Assembly: GCA_045593905.1 (NCBI GenBank)
Contig: JAZNXL010000069.1
Span: 1-64,000, forward strand
Reading direction: 5' to 3'
DNA from: RGIG9041 sp045593905
GTDB lineage: Bacteria > Bacillota > Clostridia > Oscillospirales > QAKW01
DNA: 64,000 bases
Shown here: positions 31,764 to 40,266 of the stretch, one piece after another
Layout of the letters: each line of letters starts with the position of its first letter
Numbering within the stretch: the stretch's first letter is position 1
The notes under the pieces: model-generated
What the model saw: the letters and a program-made list of their open reading frames with translations, nothing else
Told to the model about the DNA's origin: nothing
Databases searched by the model: none
Position numbers and translations under genes: made by a program

Positions 31764-32793
31764 ATTCTTCTACAATGAACGCGTTGGGTATAAACCTCAT
31801 ACCGTCGGCATCCGAGCCGGAGGGTCGGTTTACAATCTCGTCGTTATACGACATAACAGTTGACGAGCCGCCGTCGAGGTTGGCTGCGTTATAGCATTTT
31901 TGCTCAATCATAATCTCTTGAAGCTGTTTCATATTAACACCCATTGAGTAACCGGGCTGTCTGCCATCAACAACAACAAACACAACGGTGCCGTCTTTAC
32001 GCTGGCCAATAGCAGTACGGGGTGCCACACCCCAGCCGCCGTTGCCTTTGATTTTTGCAGGCTCGCCGTTAATAATTAAAAACGGAGTAAACTCAACCGC
32101 ATCGCGAAGCTTAAGGTCTTTAAGCTCGTACGCTTTATAGTTACCAAGAACGAGTACGTCGTCCTCGTTAAAGCCGATTATATTGTAATATTCTTCTTTG
32201 GGGTAGTTAAGTACGTCGCCGTCGCAAACGCAATAGCCCATAACAATACCGCCGTTACCCCAGCCTGCCGCGTCACCAAAGCCGCCTGCGTTAATGCCCG
32301 CTATTGCTTTAGGATAGTTTTGCAAAAGATACGGCATTTTTTGACCCTTTACGCCAAAGTACTTTGAAATACCAAGCTTTACTTTTGACGGGTCAGATAC
32401 CTCGAGCATCCACGCCTTGTAACCGTCTTTGCTAATTTCGGTAAGCTTTGTATACGCCTCTTCTTTTTGGTCTTTGTCGGTTTTTACAGCCTCGGTATCG
32501 GTTACCGATTCAAGCTCTTCAACCACGTTGCTTTCCATAACCGCTTTTATAGTTTCTTCGCTATAAAATATACGTGATATGTACTTGTGGCTGATGGTAG
32601 TTTCGGTTGAGGTTATCATAAACACCCTGAAGGTGTCGATAGGACCGTAGAGCAGTGCAAGGCTGACAATACCGAGCGTAAGCCAGGTCGCAAGCATTGA
32701 CAAAACAAACTTACCAAGCGGGTCTTTTACAAACTTTTTAAATACCCATAAAAAGCCGTTTGTATTCTTTTTTGTGGTGCGGGGGTTGTTCAT
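31762..32793 (-). CDS. Phosphodiester glycosidase (NAGPA-domain) family protein
   Basis: A 343-aa membrane-anchored exoprotein. It has a cytoplasmic N-terminus, a span at about residues 27-50, and a C-terminal phosphodiester glycosidase (EpsL/NAGPA) domain: AIAGINAGGFGDAAGWGN, FLIINGEPAKI, PRTAIGQRKDGTVVFVVVDG and the hallmark NAANLDGGSSTVM. Enzymes of this family remove sugars from phosphodiester-linked glycans such as teichoic acid-like or exopolysaccharide decorations. The neighbouring MraY/WecA-type gene fits a cell-wall polymer role. The start has weak spacing but a clear basic N-terminus. Confidence 0.88.
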   Translation of the reverse strand: MNNPRTTKKNTNGFLWVFKKFVKDPLGKFVLSMLATWLTLGIVSLALLYGPIDTFRVFMITSTETTISHKYISRIFYSEETIKAVMESNVVEELESVTDTEAVKTDKDQKEEAYTKLTEISKDGYKAWMLEVSDPSKVKLGISKYFGVKGQKMPYLLQNYPKAIAGINAGGFGDAAGWGNGGIVMGYCVCDGDVLNYPKEEYYNIIGFNEDDVLVLGNYKAYELKDLKLRDAVEFTPFLIINGEPAKIKGNGGWGVAPRTAIGQRKDGTVVFVVVDGRQPGYSMGVNMKQLQEIMIEQKCYNAANLDGGSSTVMSYNDEIVNRPSGSDADGMRFIPNAFIVEE

Positions 32794-32819
32794 TAAATCA
32801 TATCACCTAAAATAATAAA

Positions 32820-33884
32820 TTAGTCTTCTTTAATTTGTTTGTGTACCTTGTGTTTGTATGCAATAATTGAAACAAGCATAATAACAATAAACACAATAAG
32901 CACAAGTATTGCGGCACGAATAAAGCCCTCACCTGCAATAAGCACGGCAGTAAGGCTTAAAACAGCAGCAACACCATACATTATAAGCACAGTCTTTTTT
33001 TGTGAAAAACCAAGGTCAATAAGCCTGTGGTGAAGGTGGGTTTTGTCGGCACTCATTGGCGATTTACCGCTGAGTATTCGTCTTATTGATACAAACACCA
33101 TATCGAATATGGGAAGACCGAAAATTAAAAACGGAATTGCAAACGCAATAATGGCATACGCCTTAAAAAGACCCATAATCGACATTACCGCAAGGGTGTA
33201 GCCAATAAACATTGAGCCGGTATCGCCCATAAACATTTTTGCAGGGTTAAAGTTATAAGGTACAAAGCCAAGGCAGGCGCCTGCAAGTGCCGCAGCCAAA
33301 ATCGCAACCGCGGGCGACTGTAAAAGTATTACAATAATCATAACGCAGGTTGCCATAATTCCCGAAACGCCAACCGCAAGACCGTCAAGGCCGTCAATTA
33401 AGTTAACCGAGTTGAGTATTGCAAGCATCCAGAACACAGTCACAATATACTGAGCCCATACGGGAAGTATAAAGCTTGCGCCGTTTGGGTCGAAAAAGTT
33501 GGGAATGTGAGTAATACGCACACCGCAGATGGTGGGAATTAGCGTTGCAACTATTTGTATTAAAAACTTTTTCTTTGCAGCAAGCGCCAACACGTCGTCA
33601 AACATACCAAGCGCAATTATTACGATTGCACCAATAAGCATACCGCGGATTTCACGCGTCATATACCCTGTATCAAAAATGATTGACGAGATATAAAAGC
33701 CGGCGAATATTGCGATACCGCCAAGACGCGGTATAGGTTTTTTGTGCATACGGCGTGTGTCTTTGGGAACGTCTATTGCGCCGATTTTATACGCTATTGT
33801 TTTTGCAACAGGTGTGCCAAGAAACGATACGATTAATGCAGTTATAAAAGCACACACTATAAGAACATAGTCAGTAAATTTCAT
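32820..33884 (-). CDS. MraY/WecA-family undecaprenyl-phosphate sugar-1-phosphate transferase
   Basis: A 354-aa polytopic enzyme that transfers a HexNAc-1-phosphate from UDP-sugar to undecaprenyl phosphate, starting assembly of teichoic acid or another surface polymer. Motifs are KDTRRMHKKPIPRLGGIAIF at the N-terminus, the Asp pairs in MFDDVLAL and LIDGLDGLAVG, FMGDTGSMFIGYTLAV, and the HLHHRLIDLGFSQ signature of the TagO/WecA (not MraY proper) subgroup. It starts 13 bp after trpS. The adjacent glycosidase may trim the same polymer. Confidence 0.93.
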   Translation of the reverse strand: MKFTDYVLIVCAFITALIVSFLGTPVAKTIAYKIGAIDVPKDTRRMHKKPIPRLGGIAIFAGFYISSIIFDTGYMTREIRGMLIGAIVIIALGMFDDVLALAAKKKFLIQIVATLIPTICGVRITHIPNFFDPNGASFILPVWAQYIVTVFWMLAILNSVNLIDGLDGLAVGVSGIMATCVMIIVILLQSPAVAILAAALAGACLGFVPYNFNPAKMFMGDTGSMFIGYTLAVMSIMGLFKAYAIIAFAIPFLIFGLPIFDMVFVSIRRILSGKSPMSADKTHLHHRLIDLGFSQKKTVLIMYGVAAVLSLTAVLIAGEGFIRAAILVLIVFIVIMLVSIIAYKHKVHKQIKED

Positions 33885-33897
33885 AAGCTAAAATCCT

Positions 33898-34896
33898 TTA
33901 TTTTTTTACAAAACCTATTTTTTTGTATACCTTTGAAAGCATTTTGTTTGAAAGATAGTTAGCAGTTTGGGCGCTCTGGGTATAAACCTTTTCAAGATAC
34001 GCTTTATCTTTAATAAGTGCGTCGTATTTTTGTTTTAACGGCGCGAGTGCGTCGGCAACAGTTTCGCCTACTGCAAGCTTAAAGTCACCGTAGCCAAAGC
34101 CCTCAAACTCTTTTACTGCGTCATCAATTGAACAGCCCTTGATTGCACTGTATATTGATAAAAGGTTTGAAATGCCTGCTTTTTCGGGTGAGTAGCAAAT
34201 TTTATTATCGCTGTCGGTAACAGCGCTTTTAAACTTTTTAATAATAACGTCGCGCTCGTCGATAATGCTGACGTACGATTTGGGGTTGGGGTCTGACTTG
34301 CTCATTTTTTTGTCAGGCTGTGTAAGTGACATTACACGCGCGCCAACCGACGGGATATAGCCCTCGGGTACCTTGAACACGTCACCGTAAATGCCGTTAA
34401 AACGAATTGCAATGTCGCGGGCAAGCTCTAAATGCTGTTTTTGGTCAACGCCCACAGGCACAAGGTCGGTATTATACAAAAGAATATCTGCCGCCATAAG
34501 TGTAGGGTAGGTAAAAAGACCTGCGTTAATATTATCTGCGTGCTGCGCCGACTTATCCTTAAACTGTGTCATACGCGAAAGCTCACCATACATTGTGTAG
34601 CAGTTAAGCACCCACGCAAGCTCGGCATGATGCGGTACGTGGCTTTGAATAAACACAAGACTTTTTTCGGGGTCAACGCCTGCGGCAAGCACAATTGCAA
34701 GTGTTGAAAGTGTGCGCGCTCTTAAATCGGCAGGTGTGTTGCGCACGGTGATTGCGTGCATATCAACAACCGAGAATATGCCGTAGCCAAGCTCGGCGGT
34801 TTTTGGCCAGTTACGAACTGCGCCGATATAGTTACCAAGCGTGATTGTTCCGCTGGGTTGTATTCCACTAAATATTATTTTTTGATTTTGTTCCAT
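33898..34896 (-). CDS. trpS: Tryptophanyl-tRNA synthetase
   Basis: A 332-aa class I synthetase. The HIGH-like site is PSGTITLGNYIGAVRNW, followed by DMHAITV, FIQSHVPHHAELAWVLNC, and the KMSKS motif in DKKMSKSDPNPKSYV. I start at 34896 (MEQNQKIIFSGIQPSG), the family's normal start; the open frame extends 24 codons upstream but that stretch is AT-rich and lies in the probable promoter region. The ribosome binding site is weak. No T-box is seen in the ~75 bp upstream. Confidence 0.96.
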   Translation of the reverse strand: MEQNQKIIFSGIQPSGTITLGNYIGAVRNWPKTAELGYGIFSVVDMHAITVRNTPADLRARTLSTLAIVLAAGVDPEKSLVFIQSHVPHHAELAWVLNCYTMYGELSRMTQFKDKSAQHADNINAGLFTYPTLMAADILLYNTDLVPVGVDQKQHLELARDIAIRFNGIYGDVFKVPEGYIPSVGARVMSLTQPDKKMSKSDPNPKSYVSIIDERDVIIKKFKSAVTDSDNKICYSPEKAGISNLLSIYSAIKGCSIDDAVKEFEGFGYGDFKLAVGETVADALAPLKQKYDALIKDKAYLEKVYTQSAQTANYLSNKMLSKVYKKIGFVKK

Positions 34897-34971
34897 AATA
34901 ACACCATTGTACATAATAATATAAATTATCATAACATATTTAAAATAATAAAACAACACTTTTTGCAAAAT

Positions 34972-35003
34972 AAAAAGCAGGAGAAATTCTCCTGCTTTTA
35001 TTA
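34972..35003 (-). terminator. Terminator of the HAD phosphatase gene
   Basis: AAGCAGGAGAA / TTCTCCTGCTT with T-run on the minus strand, overlapping the stop codon at 35001. Confidence 0.85.
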
Positions 35004-35603
35004 AAGCTCAAAATTACAAAGGTCGGCTTTAAAGTTATTTGCCGTTGTAAAATGGTGAGTATTAAAACCGAGGCTTTTTGCCATCTCAATGTTTTTAAGT
35101 GTATCGTCAACAAAAAGGCAGTTTTCGGCTTTAAGGTTGTACTCATTTAAAACGTATTCAAAAATCTGTTTATCAGGCTTTGCCATTTTTAGCTTGTATG
35201 ACACGACAAGTCCGTCAAAAAAGTCGAGCGCTCTGTTTGGCTCTGCCACCGTTTGAAACACGCCCTCGGGGAAGTTTGACAAAAGATAGATTTTTTTACC
35301 GCGCTCTTTTAATTCCTTTACAACCTCATACATATCGGTATACGGGGTGCAGGCGCGGTGGATATTTGTTATAAACTGCAAAAGCGCCGTATGCATTGAC
35401 GGGTCAAGCTCGGCTTTTAAAAGCGAGATAAGCTGCTCTTTTGTGTTAATGCCTGCATCGTAAAGTCGCCAATGCTCAGTCATTACCGCGCTGTCAAACA
35501 GCTTTTTTGCACTATCCCTGTCGCCTGTGTACCTGGCGGCAAGGCTGATGTAATCTATTTTTTCGAGCACATCGCCAAAATCAAAAATTATTGTATCAAT
35601 CAT
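35001..35603 (-). CDS. HAD-superfamily hydrolase (YihX-like)
   Basis: A 200-aa cytosolic phosphatase-type protein. Motif I is IIFDFGDVLEK (nucleophile Asp), motif II LLSNFPEGVF, motif III Lys in KMAKPDKQIFEY and motif IV CLFVDDTLKN. The small four-helix cap between motifs I and II places it with YihX-like sugar-phosphate phosphatases. I start at 35603, with AAGG 7 nt upstream; the longer frame to 35654 would run into the palindrome array. The substrate is unknown. Confidence 0.88.
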   Translation of the reverse strand: MIDTIIFDFGDVLEKIDYISLAARYTGDRDSAKKLFDSAVMTEHWRLYDAGINTKEQLISLLKAELDPSMHTALLQFITNIHRACTPYTDMYEVVKELKERGKKIYLLSNFPEGVFQTVAEPNRALDFFDGLVVSYKLKMAKPDKQIFEYVLNEYNLKAENCLFVDDTLKNIEMAKSLGFNTHHFTTANNFKADLCNFEL

Positions 35604-35615
35604 ACTAAGCCTTTC

Positions 35616-35742
35616 GTAACGTGCATCAGCACATTTCATGCATCCTAGATGCATTTAATGAGTCAACAGCTCATTTCATGCCGTAGGCATTTCATTAAAT
35701 TAAATGATGCCATGCATCATGAAATGACAACGCGTTGTCATT
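35616..35742. repeat. Micro-palindrome array C1
   Basis: Six hairpin units with different cores: GTGC-atca-GCAC, ATGCATC-cta-GATGCAT, ATGAG-tcaacag-CTCAT, ATGCC-gta-GGCAT, ATGATG-ccatg-CATCAT and ATGACAAC-gc-GTTGTCAT. All but the first begin ATG and end CAT, and they are joined by TTC, TTA or GAA. The stnA-like gene's stop codon lies in the last unit. It separates that gene from the HAD gene. Confidence 0.78.
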
Positions 35743-37762
35743 TTAAAAACTTAAGTGCGCCGGTGGGACAAACGTCAACACACATATGGCAGTCTTTACA
35801 ACCGTCTATAATGTTATCGTTAAACTCGGGTTTAATAACTGTTTTAAAGCCGCGGTCTACAAGCCCTAAAATACCTTTTTTGGCATTTTCTTTACAGGTG
35901 CGAACGCAAAGGTTACACAAAATACATTTACCCTGGTCGCGCTCAATACAAACGAGTTTTTTCTCGGTAAACGACTGATGCATTTCGCCCTCGAGTCGTT
36001 TAACGTCAAGCTCTTGCATATTCGCATAGCGGATAAGCTTACAGTCGTTATAGTCGTGACAACCGCACTCAAGACAGCGTGCCGCCTCTTTGCGTGCATC
36101 AGCCTCGTCAAAGCCAAGATTTATCTCTAAAAAGTCATTTTTGCGCTCGTTTGCATCGCGTACAGGCATTTTTATGCGTGCGCATTTTTCAAACTTTTCA
36201 AAAAATTCGGGCTTTGGTGTTTTTTGTGATACAAACGGAGCCTTATATTCAATCGGCATACCGTTTAAGTAGCCGTCGATTACTAAAGCCGCTTTGTTTG
36301 CCTCGCCTATTGCGGCAATGGCGATTGATGCGCCCCTATTAGTAGCATCACCCACTGCAAACACGCCTTCAACGTTTGTTGCAAAGGTGCGCTCGTTTGC
36401 AGCAATAATACCGCGTGCGTTGAGCTCAAGCGCCTCGAAGCCTTTAACGTTTACCTTTTGACCGATAGCGGTTATAACAGTATCGACGTCTAATATTTCA
36501 AACTTTCCTTCTACTGCAACAGGTGAACGTCTGCCGCTTTCGTCAGGCTCGCCAAGCTCCATAACCTGAAGCTTAATTTTTTCTACTTTTCCGTCTTTTC
36601 CAATAATTTCGGCGGGGTTTGTAAGGAATTTGAACTGTACGCCCTCTTCCATTGCCTCTTCAATTTCAATATCTTCAGCAGGCATTTCGTTGCGTGTTCT
36701 TCTATAAATTACATACACGTTTTTTGCGCCTTTGCGAACTGCAGTTCTGCAGGCATCCATTGCGGTGTTACCGCCGCCTACAACTGCAACGCTTTGGCCA
36801 ATATCAAAATCTTCGCCTTTTGCAACGCGGCGTAAAAACTCAATACCGCCCATAACGCCGTTTAAGTTTTCGCCCTCGCATCTAAGTCCCATATTGTTCC
36901 AGGCACCTATTGCAACAACTACCGCGTCAAAGTCAGCCTTTAAGCTTTCAAAGGTGATAGCCTCGCCTATTTTAACGTTGTTTACAAGCTTAACGCCAAG
37001 CGACTCGATTTCGGCAATCTCTTTATCAAGCACTGCTTTGGGGAGTCGGTATTCGGGGATACCATAGCGGAGCATACCGCCCATTTTATCCATAGCATCG
37101 TAAATTGTAACTGCGTGGCCTTTTTGCGCAAGGTAGTAAGCGGCTGTAAGACCTGCAGGACCGCCGCCCACTATCGCAACAGTTTTGCCTGTCGGCTTTT
37201 CGGGTGTTGGGATATACGGTTTTGTTTTTAGCACGTTATCAGCGGCAAACGATTTTAAATATGCAATCGAGATAGGCTGCTCAACGTTTTTTCTGCGGCA
37301 AGCGGTTTCGCAAGGATGCGGACACACTCTGCCGATTGATGCAGGAAGCGGAACCTTATCTTTAATAATTTTAACCGCCTCGTAGTCGTTGCCGTTTGCA
37401 ATTTGTTTTAAATAGCCCTGACAGTCGGTACCTGCGGGGCAGTTGAGTGAGCAGGGACCTTTGCAGTCGCCCTCGTGGTCACTCATTAAAAGCTCAAGCG
37501 CGATTTTTCTAACCTTTTTAACACGCTTGGAGTTTGTAAAAATATTCATCCCGTCGTTTGCAACGGTAGAGCAAGCGCGCATAAGCTTGGGCGCGCCCTC
37601 GCATTCAACAATACACACACCGCAAGCGCCGTAAAGCTTTACGTTTTTGTGGTGGCAGAGTGTGGGTATTTCGATGCCGTTAGCGGTTGCTATTTCAAGG
37701 ATAGTAGCGCCTTTTTCAGCCTTGCATACAACCGAGTCGATTGTTATAGTTATATATTCCAT
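35738..37762 (-). CDS. GltD/NfnB-like flavoprotein with 2Fe-2S and 4Fe-4S domains (StnA-like subunit)
   Basis: A 674-aa multidomain oxidoreductase. In order: an N-terminal 2Fe-2S ferredoxin domain (about 1-75, PTLCHHKNVKLYGACGVC), a Cys-rich 4Fe-4S region (about 85-150, CKGPCSLNCPAGTDCQ; CPHPCETACRRKN), FAD- and NAD(P)-binding Rossmann domains (VAIVGGGPAGLTAAYYLA; VAVVGGGNTAMDACRTA; VFAVGDATNRGASIAIAAIG), and C-terminal clusters (CILCNLCVRTCKEN; CKDCHMCVDVCPTGAL). It lacks H-cluster motifs of [FeFe] hydrogenase and molybdopterin motifs of formate dehydrogenase. With the NuoF- and NuoE-like genes directly upstream it matches the Sporomusa-type Nfn complex (StnABC), which couples NADPH to NADH and ferredoxin. 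Assignment is by architecture. Confidence 0.8.
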   Translation of the reverse strand: MEYITITIDSVVCKAEKGATILEIATANGIEIPTLCHHKNVKLYGACGVCIVECEGAPKLMRACSTVANDGMNIFTNSKRVKKVRKIALELLMSDHEGDCKGPCSLNCPAGTDCQGYLKQIANGNDYEAVKIIKDKVPLPASIGRVCPHPCETACRRKNVEQPISIAYLKSFAADNVLKTKPYIPTPEKPTGKTVAIVGGGPAGLTAAYYLAQKGHAVTIYDAMDKMGGMLRYGIPEYRLPKAVLDKEIAEIESLGVKLVNNVKIGEAITFESLKADFDAVVVAIGAWNNMGLRCEGENLNGVMGGIEFLRRVAKGEDFDIGQSVAVVGGGNTAMDACRTAVRKGAKNVYVIYRRTRNEMPAEDIEIEEAMEEGVQFKFLTNPAEIIGKDGKVEKIKLQVMELGEPDESGRRSPVAVEGKFEILDVDTVITAIGQKVNVKGFEALELNARGIIAANERTFATNVEGVFAVGDATNRGASIAIAAIGEANKAALVIDGYLNGMPIEYKAPFVSQKTPKPEFFEKFEKCARIKMPVRDANERKNDFLEINLGFDEADARKEAARCLECGCHDYNDCKLIRYANMQELDVKRLEGEMHQSFTEKKLVCIERDQGKCILCNLCVRTCKENAKKGILGLVDRGFKTVIKPEFNDNIIDGCKDCHMCVDVCPTGALKFLK

Positions 37763-37766
37763 TTTA

Positions 37767-39500
37767 CTACTTCCTTTCTATAGCGTTAAATTTACAGGTT
37801 GCGATACACTGACCGCACTTGATACATTTTTGTGTGTCGATTGTGTGAGCACTCTTAAGCTCGCCCGAGATTGCGCCTACAGGGCACTTTTTAGCACAAA
37901 GCGTACAGCCCTTACAGTTATCTTTATTTATGTAATAGGTAACAAGGTCAGCGCACTCGAGTGTGGGACAGCGCTTATCGTAAATATGCGCCTCGTACTC
38001 GTTTTTAAAGTAACGGATGGTTGATAAAACGGGGTTGGGCGCAGTTTGACCGAGACCGCAAAGCGCGCCGTCTTTAACGCCAAGACAAAGCTCTTCTAAA
38101 AGCTCAATATCGCCGTCTTTGCCCTCGCCTTTTGTAATGCGTGTAAGTATTTCTAAAAGGCGCTTTGTACCGATACGGCAGTGAACACATTTACCGCACG
38201 ATTCTTTTGCGGTAAAGTCTAAAAAGAATTTTGCCATATTAACCATACAGGTGGTATCGTCCATAACAACCATACCGCCCGAGCCCATAATAGCGCCTGT
38301 TTTTGCAAGCTCTTTATAGTCGATAACGGTATTAAACTTATCAGCAGGGATACAGCCGCCCGAAGGACCGCCAAGCTGAACTGCCTTGCAGTCGCGTCCG
38401 CCGCGGATCCCGCCGCCGATATCGTAAATAATATCGTTTATTGTCATACCCATAGGCACCTCAACAAGACCGCCGCGGTTGATTTTGCCTGTGAGCGCAA
38501 ACACCTTTGTGCCCTTTGAGTCGGCAGTGCCCATTTTTGCAAACGCCTCGCCGCCGTTTAGCATTATCCAGGCAACGTTTGCAAAGGTTTCAACGTTATT
38601 TATATTAGATGGCTCGTCGTTGTAGCCCTTTTGTGCAGGGAACGGCGGTTTTAAGCGCGGCATACCGCGTTTGCCCTCGAGTGACTCGATAAGCGCGGTT
38701 TCTTCACCGCACACAAACGCGCCTGCGCCCGCTTTAATGCGCATTTTACAGCTAAAGCCCGAACCAAGTATGTTATCACCTAAATAGCCTGCTTTTTCAG
38801 CCTCGGCAATTGCATCCTGAAGGCGTGTGATTGCAAGCGGATACTCGGCACGAACGTAAACTACCGCCTCGCTTGCGCCGATTGCGTAAGCGCCAATGAG
38901 CATACCCTCAATAAGCGAGTGCGGGTCAGACTCAATAACCGCTCTATCCATAAACGCACCGGGGTCGCCCTCGTCGGCGTTACATATTAAATACTTGGTA
39001 TCGCTTACCGAATTTTTAGCAGCGTTCCACTTAAACCAGGTAGGAAAGCCTGCGCCGCCGCGGCCTGCAAGGCCTGATACCTTAATCTCGTCAATAACCT
39101 CGTCGGCGGTCATTTTAAGCACCTTTTCAAGCGCTTTATAGCCGTCGTGGTTTACATAATCTTTTATGTCAGTCGGGTCAATAACACCGCAGTTTCTAAG
39201 CGCAATACGTGTTTGCTTTTGTAAAAAGCCGTTATCGTCGTCGGTGATTGTAATATCGTTAAGAGTTGAAAGGTCACCCGATTTTATTGCGGTTGCGATT
39301 AAGCCTGCGTGGTCGGGGGTTACCTTTACAAGACGGCGTACAAGAGTATCATCGTCGTAAATATCAACAATAGGCTCTAAAAAGCACATACCGATACAGC
39401 CTGTGATTGTGGGGGCGATACCGTTTTGTGTGAGAGCTAAAAATACTTTATGAGCGCCTGCGGCGATACCGCAGCTGCCCTCGCCTACTACTACTCGCAT
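37767..39500 (-). CDS. NuoF-like NADH-binding flavoprotein (StnB-like subunit)
   Basis: A 577-aa subunit. Residues 1-110 form a thioredoxin-like 2Fe-2S domain (GEGSCGIAAG; ITGCIGMCFLEP). The NuoF core has the FMN/NADH site AGRGGAGFPTWFKW and CNADEGDPGAFMDR, YVRAEYPLA, GAFVCGEETALI and the C-terminal 4Fe-4S ligands SCGKCVHCRIG. Two extra 4Fe-4S clusters close the chain (CKGCTLCAKKCPVG; CIKCGQCIATCKFN). This domain order is that of HydB and of bifurcating complexes rather than respiratory NuoF. It overlaps the NuoE-like gene by 10 bp and ends 4 bp before the StnA-like gene. Confidence 0.9.
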   Translation of the reverse strand: MRVVVGEGSCGIAAGAHKVFLALTQNGIAPTITGCIGMCFLEPIVDIYDDDTLVRRLVKVTPDHAGLIATAIKSGDLSTLNDITITDDDNGFLQKQTRIALRNCGVIDPTDIKDYVNHDGYKALEKVLKMTADEVIDEIKVSGLAGRGGAGFPTWFKWNAAKNSVSDTKYLICNADEGDPGAFMDRAVIESDPHSLIEGMLIGAYAIGASEAVVYVRAEYPLAITRLQDAIAEAEKAGYLGDNILGSGFSCKMRIKAGAGAFVCGEETALIESLEGKRGMPRLKPPFPAQKGYNDEPSNINNVETFANVAWIMLNGGEAFAKMGTADSKGTKVFALTGKINRGGLVEVPMGMTINDIIYDIGGGIRGGRDCKAVQLGGPSGGCIPADKFNTVIDYKELAKTGAIMGSGGMVVMDDTTCMVNMAKFFLDFTAKESCGKCVHCRIGTKRLLEILTRITKGEGKDGDIELLEELCLGVKDGALCGLGQTAPNPVLSTIRYFKNEYEAHIYDKRCPTLECADLVTYYINKDNCKGCTLCAKKCPVGAISGELKSAHTIDTQKCIKCGQCIATCKFNAIERK

Positions 39501-39988
39501 TTTGCCGCCTCCTTTAAAGATTCAATAATTGAAATTGCCTTTTGCGGAGTTAAGCTGCCGTATGTTTCGCCGTTTATCATCATAACGGGCGAAAGTGAGC
39601 AACAGCCAAGGCAGGCAACGTCTTTTAAAGTAAAGAGTCCGTCGTCGGTTGTTTCGCCGTCGGCAATTCCAAGATGCTCGCAGATTGCGCTTTCAATACG
39701 CTCTGAGCCGTTTACGTGACAGGCTGTGCCCTGGCAAAGCATTATAAGGTACTTGCCAACAGGTTTTAGCCTGAACTGTGTATAAAAGGTTGCAACGCCC
39801 ATAACCTCGGCGGGTGTAGAGCCTGTTTTATGCGCAATGTGATATATTACATCAGTAGGAAGATAGCCGTAAATATCTTGCGCTTTTTGTAAAATTGTAA
39901 TAAGACTTCCCTTTACCGATGCGTACTCGTTTAAAACGCCGTCAAGCAAAGTAAGGTCGCTGTTATTTGAGCAACAACAATTTGACAT
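39491..39988 (-). CDS. NuoE-like 2Fe-2S thioredoxin-fold subunit (StnC-like)
   Basis: A 165-aa subunit with the NuoE/HydC fold. A helical N-terminus (LITILQKAQDIYGYLP, EVMGVATFYTQF) leads to a thioredoxin-like domain with the four 2Fe-2S ligands in LCQGTACHVNG and ACLGCCSLSP. It passes electrons to or from the NuoF-like subunit. It is the first gene of the three-gene unit and has a consensus promoter at 40021-40049 and a GGAGAAGGA ribosome binding site. Confidence 0.92.
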   Translation of the reverse strand: MSNCCCSNNSDLTLLDGVLNEYASVKGSLITILQKAQDIYGYLPTDVIYHIAHKTGSTPAEVMGVATFYTQFRLKPVGKYLIMLCQGTACHVNGSERIESAICEHLGIADGETTDDGLFTLKDVACLGCCSLSPVMMINGETYGSLTPQKAISIIESLKEAAKCE

Positions 39989-40020
39989 AATATCCTTCTC
40001 CTCTTTGATTTGTCTATATA

Positions 40021-40049
40021 ATTTTACATTATTGTATAACCTGTGTCAA
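40021..40049 (-). promoter_or_regulatory. Promoter of the StnABC-like operon
   Basis: On the minus strand TTGACA (40049-40044), 17-bp spacer, TAAAAT (40026-40021), about 35 bp before the NuoE-like start. Confidence 0.7.
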
Positions 40050-40266
40050 TTGTGGTTTTATGACATTTTGTAAAAACCCCTGTCCTTGCTTTCGTTAAAT
40101 TAAATAAATCGCGAATAATTTTTTAGTGATTTTTAACCAATGTTAACACATTTTATTTTTTTTGATTTTTTTATTGATTTTTGTATATTATAGTGCTAAA
40201 ATAAACTCATAATTTCACAAACGGCGGACACTTGTCCACCGCTTGAGCACAAGGAGAAAGAGAATT

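Noticed and set aside
33898..34968. T-box leader or longer N-terminus for trpS
   Set aside because: The 24 extra codons are AT-rich and unlike TrpS, and no T-box sequence (AGGGTGGNACCGCG-like) is present upstream.
35616..35742. Possible CRISPR array
   Set aside because: Units are palindromes of varying length with different cores and 3-base joints. There are no constant repeats with equal-length spacers, and no cas genes are present.
35738..39988. NAD-dependent [FeFe] hydrogenase (HydABC)
   Set aside because: The large subunit is a GltD/NfnB-type flavoprotein; H-cluster cysteine motifs such as TSCCPxW are absent.
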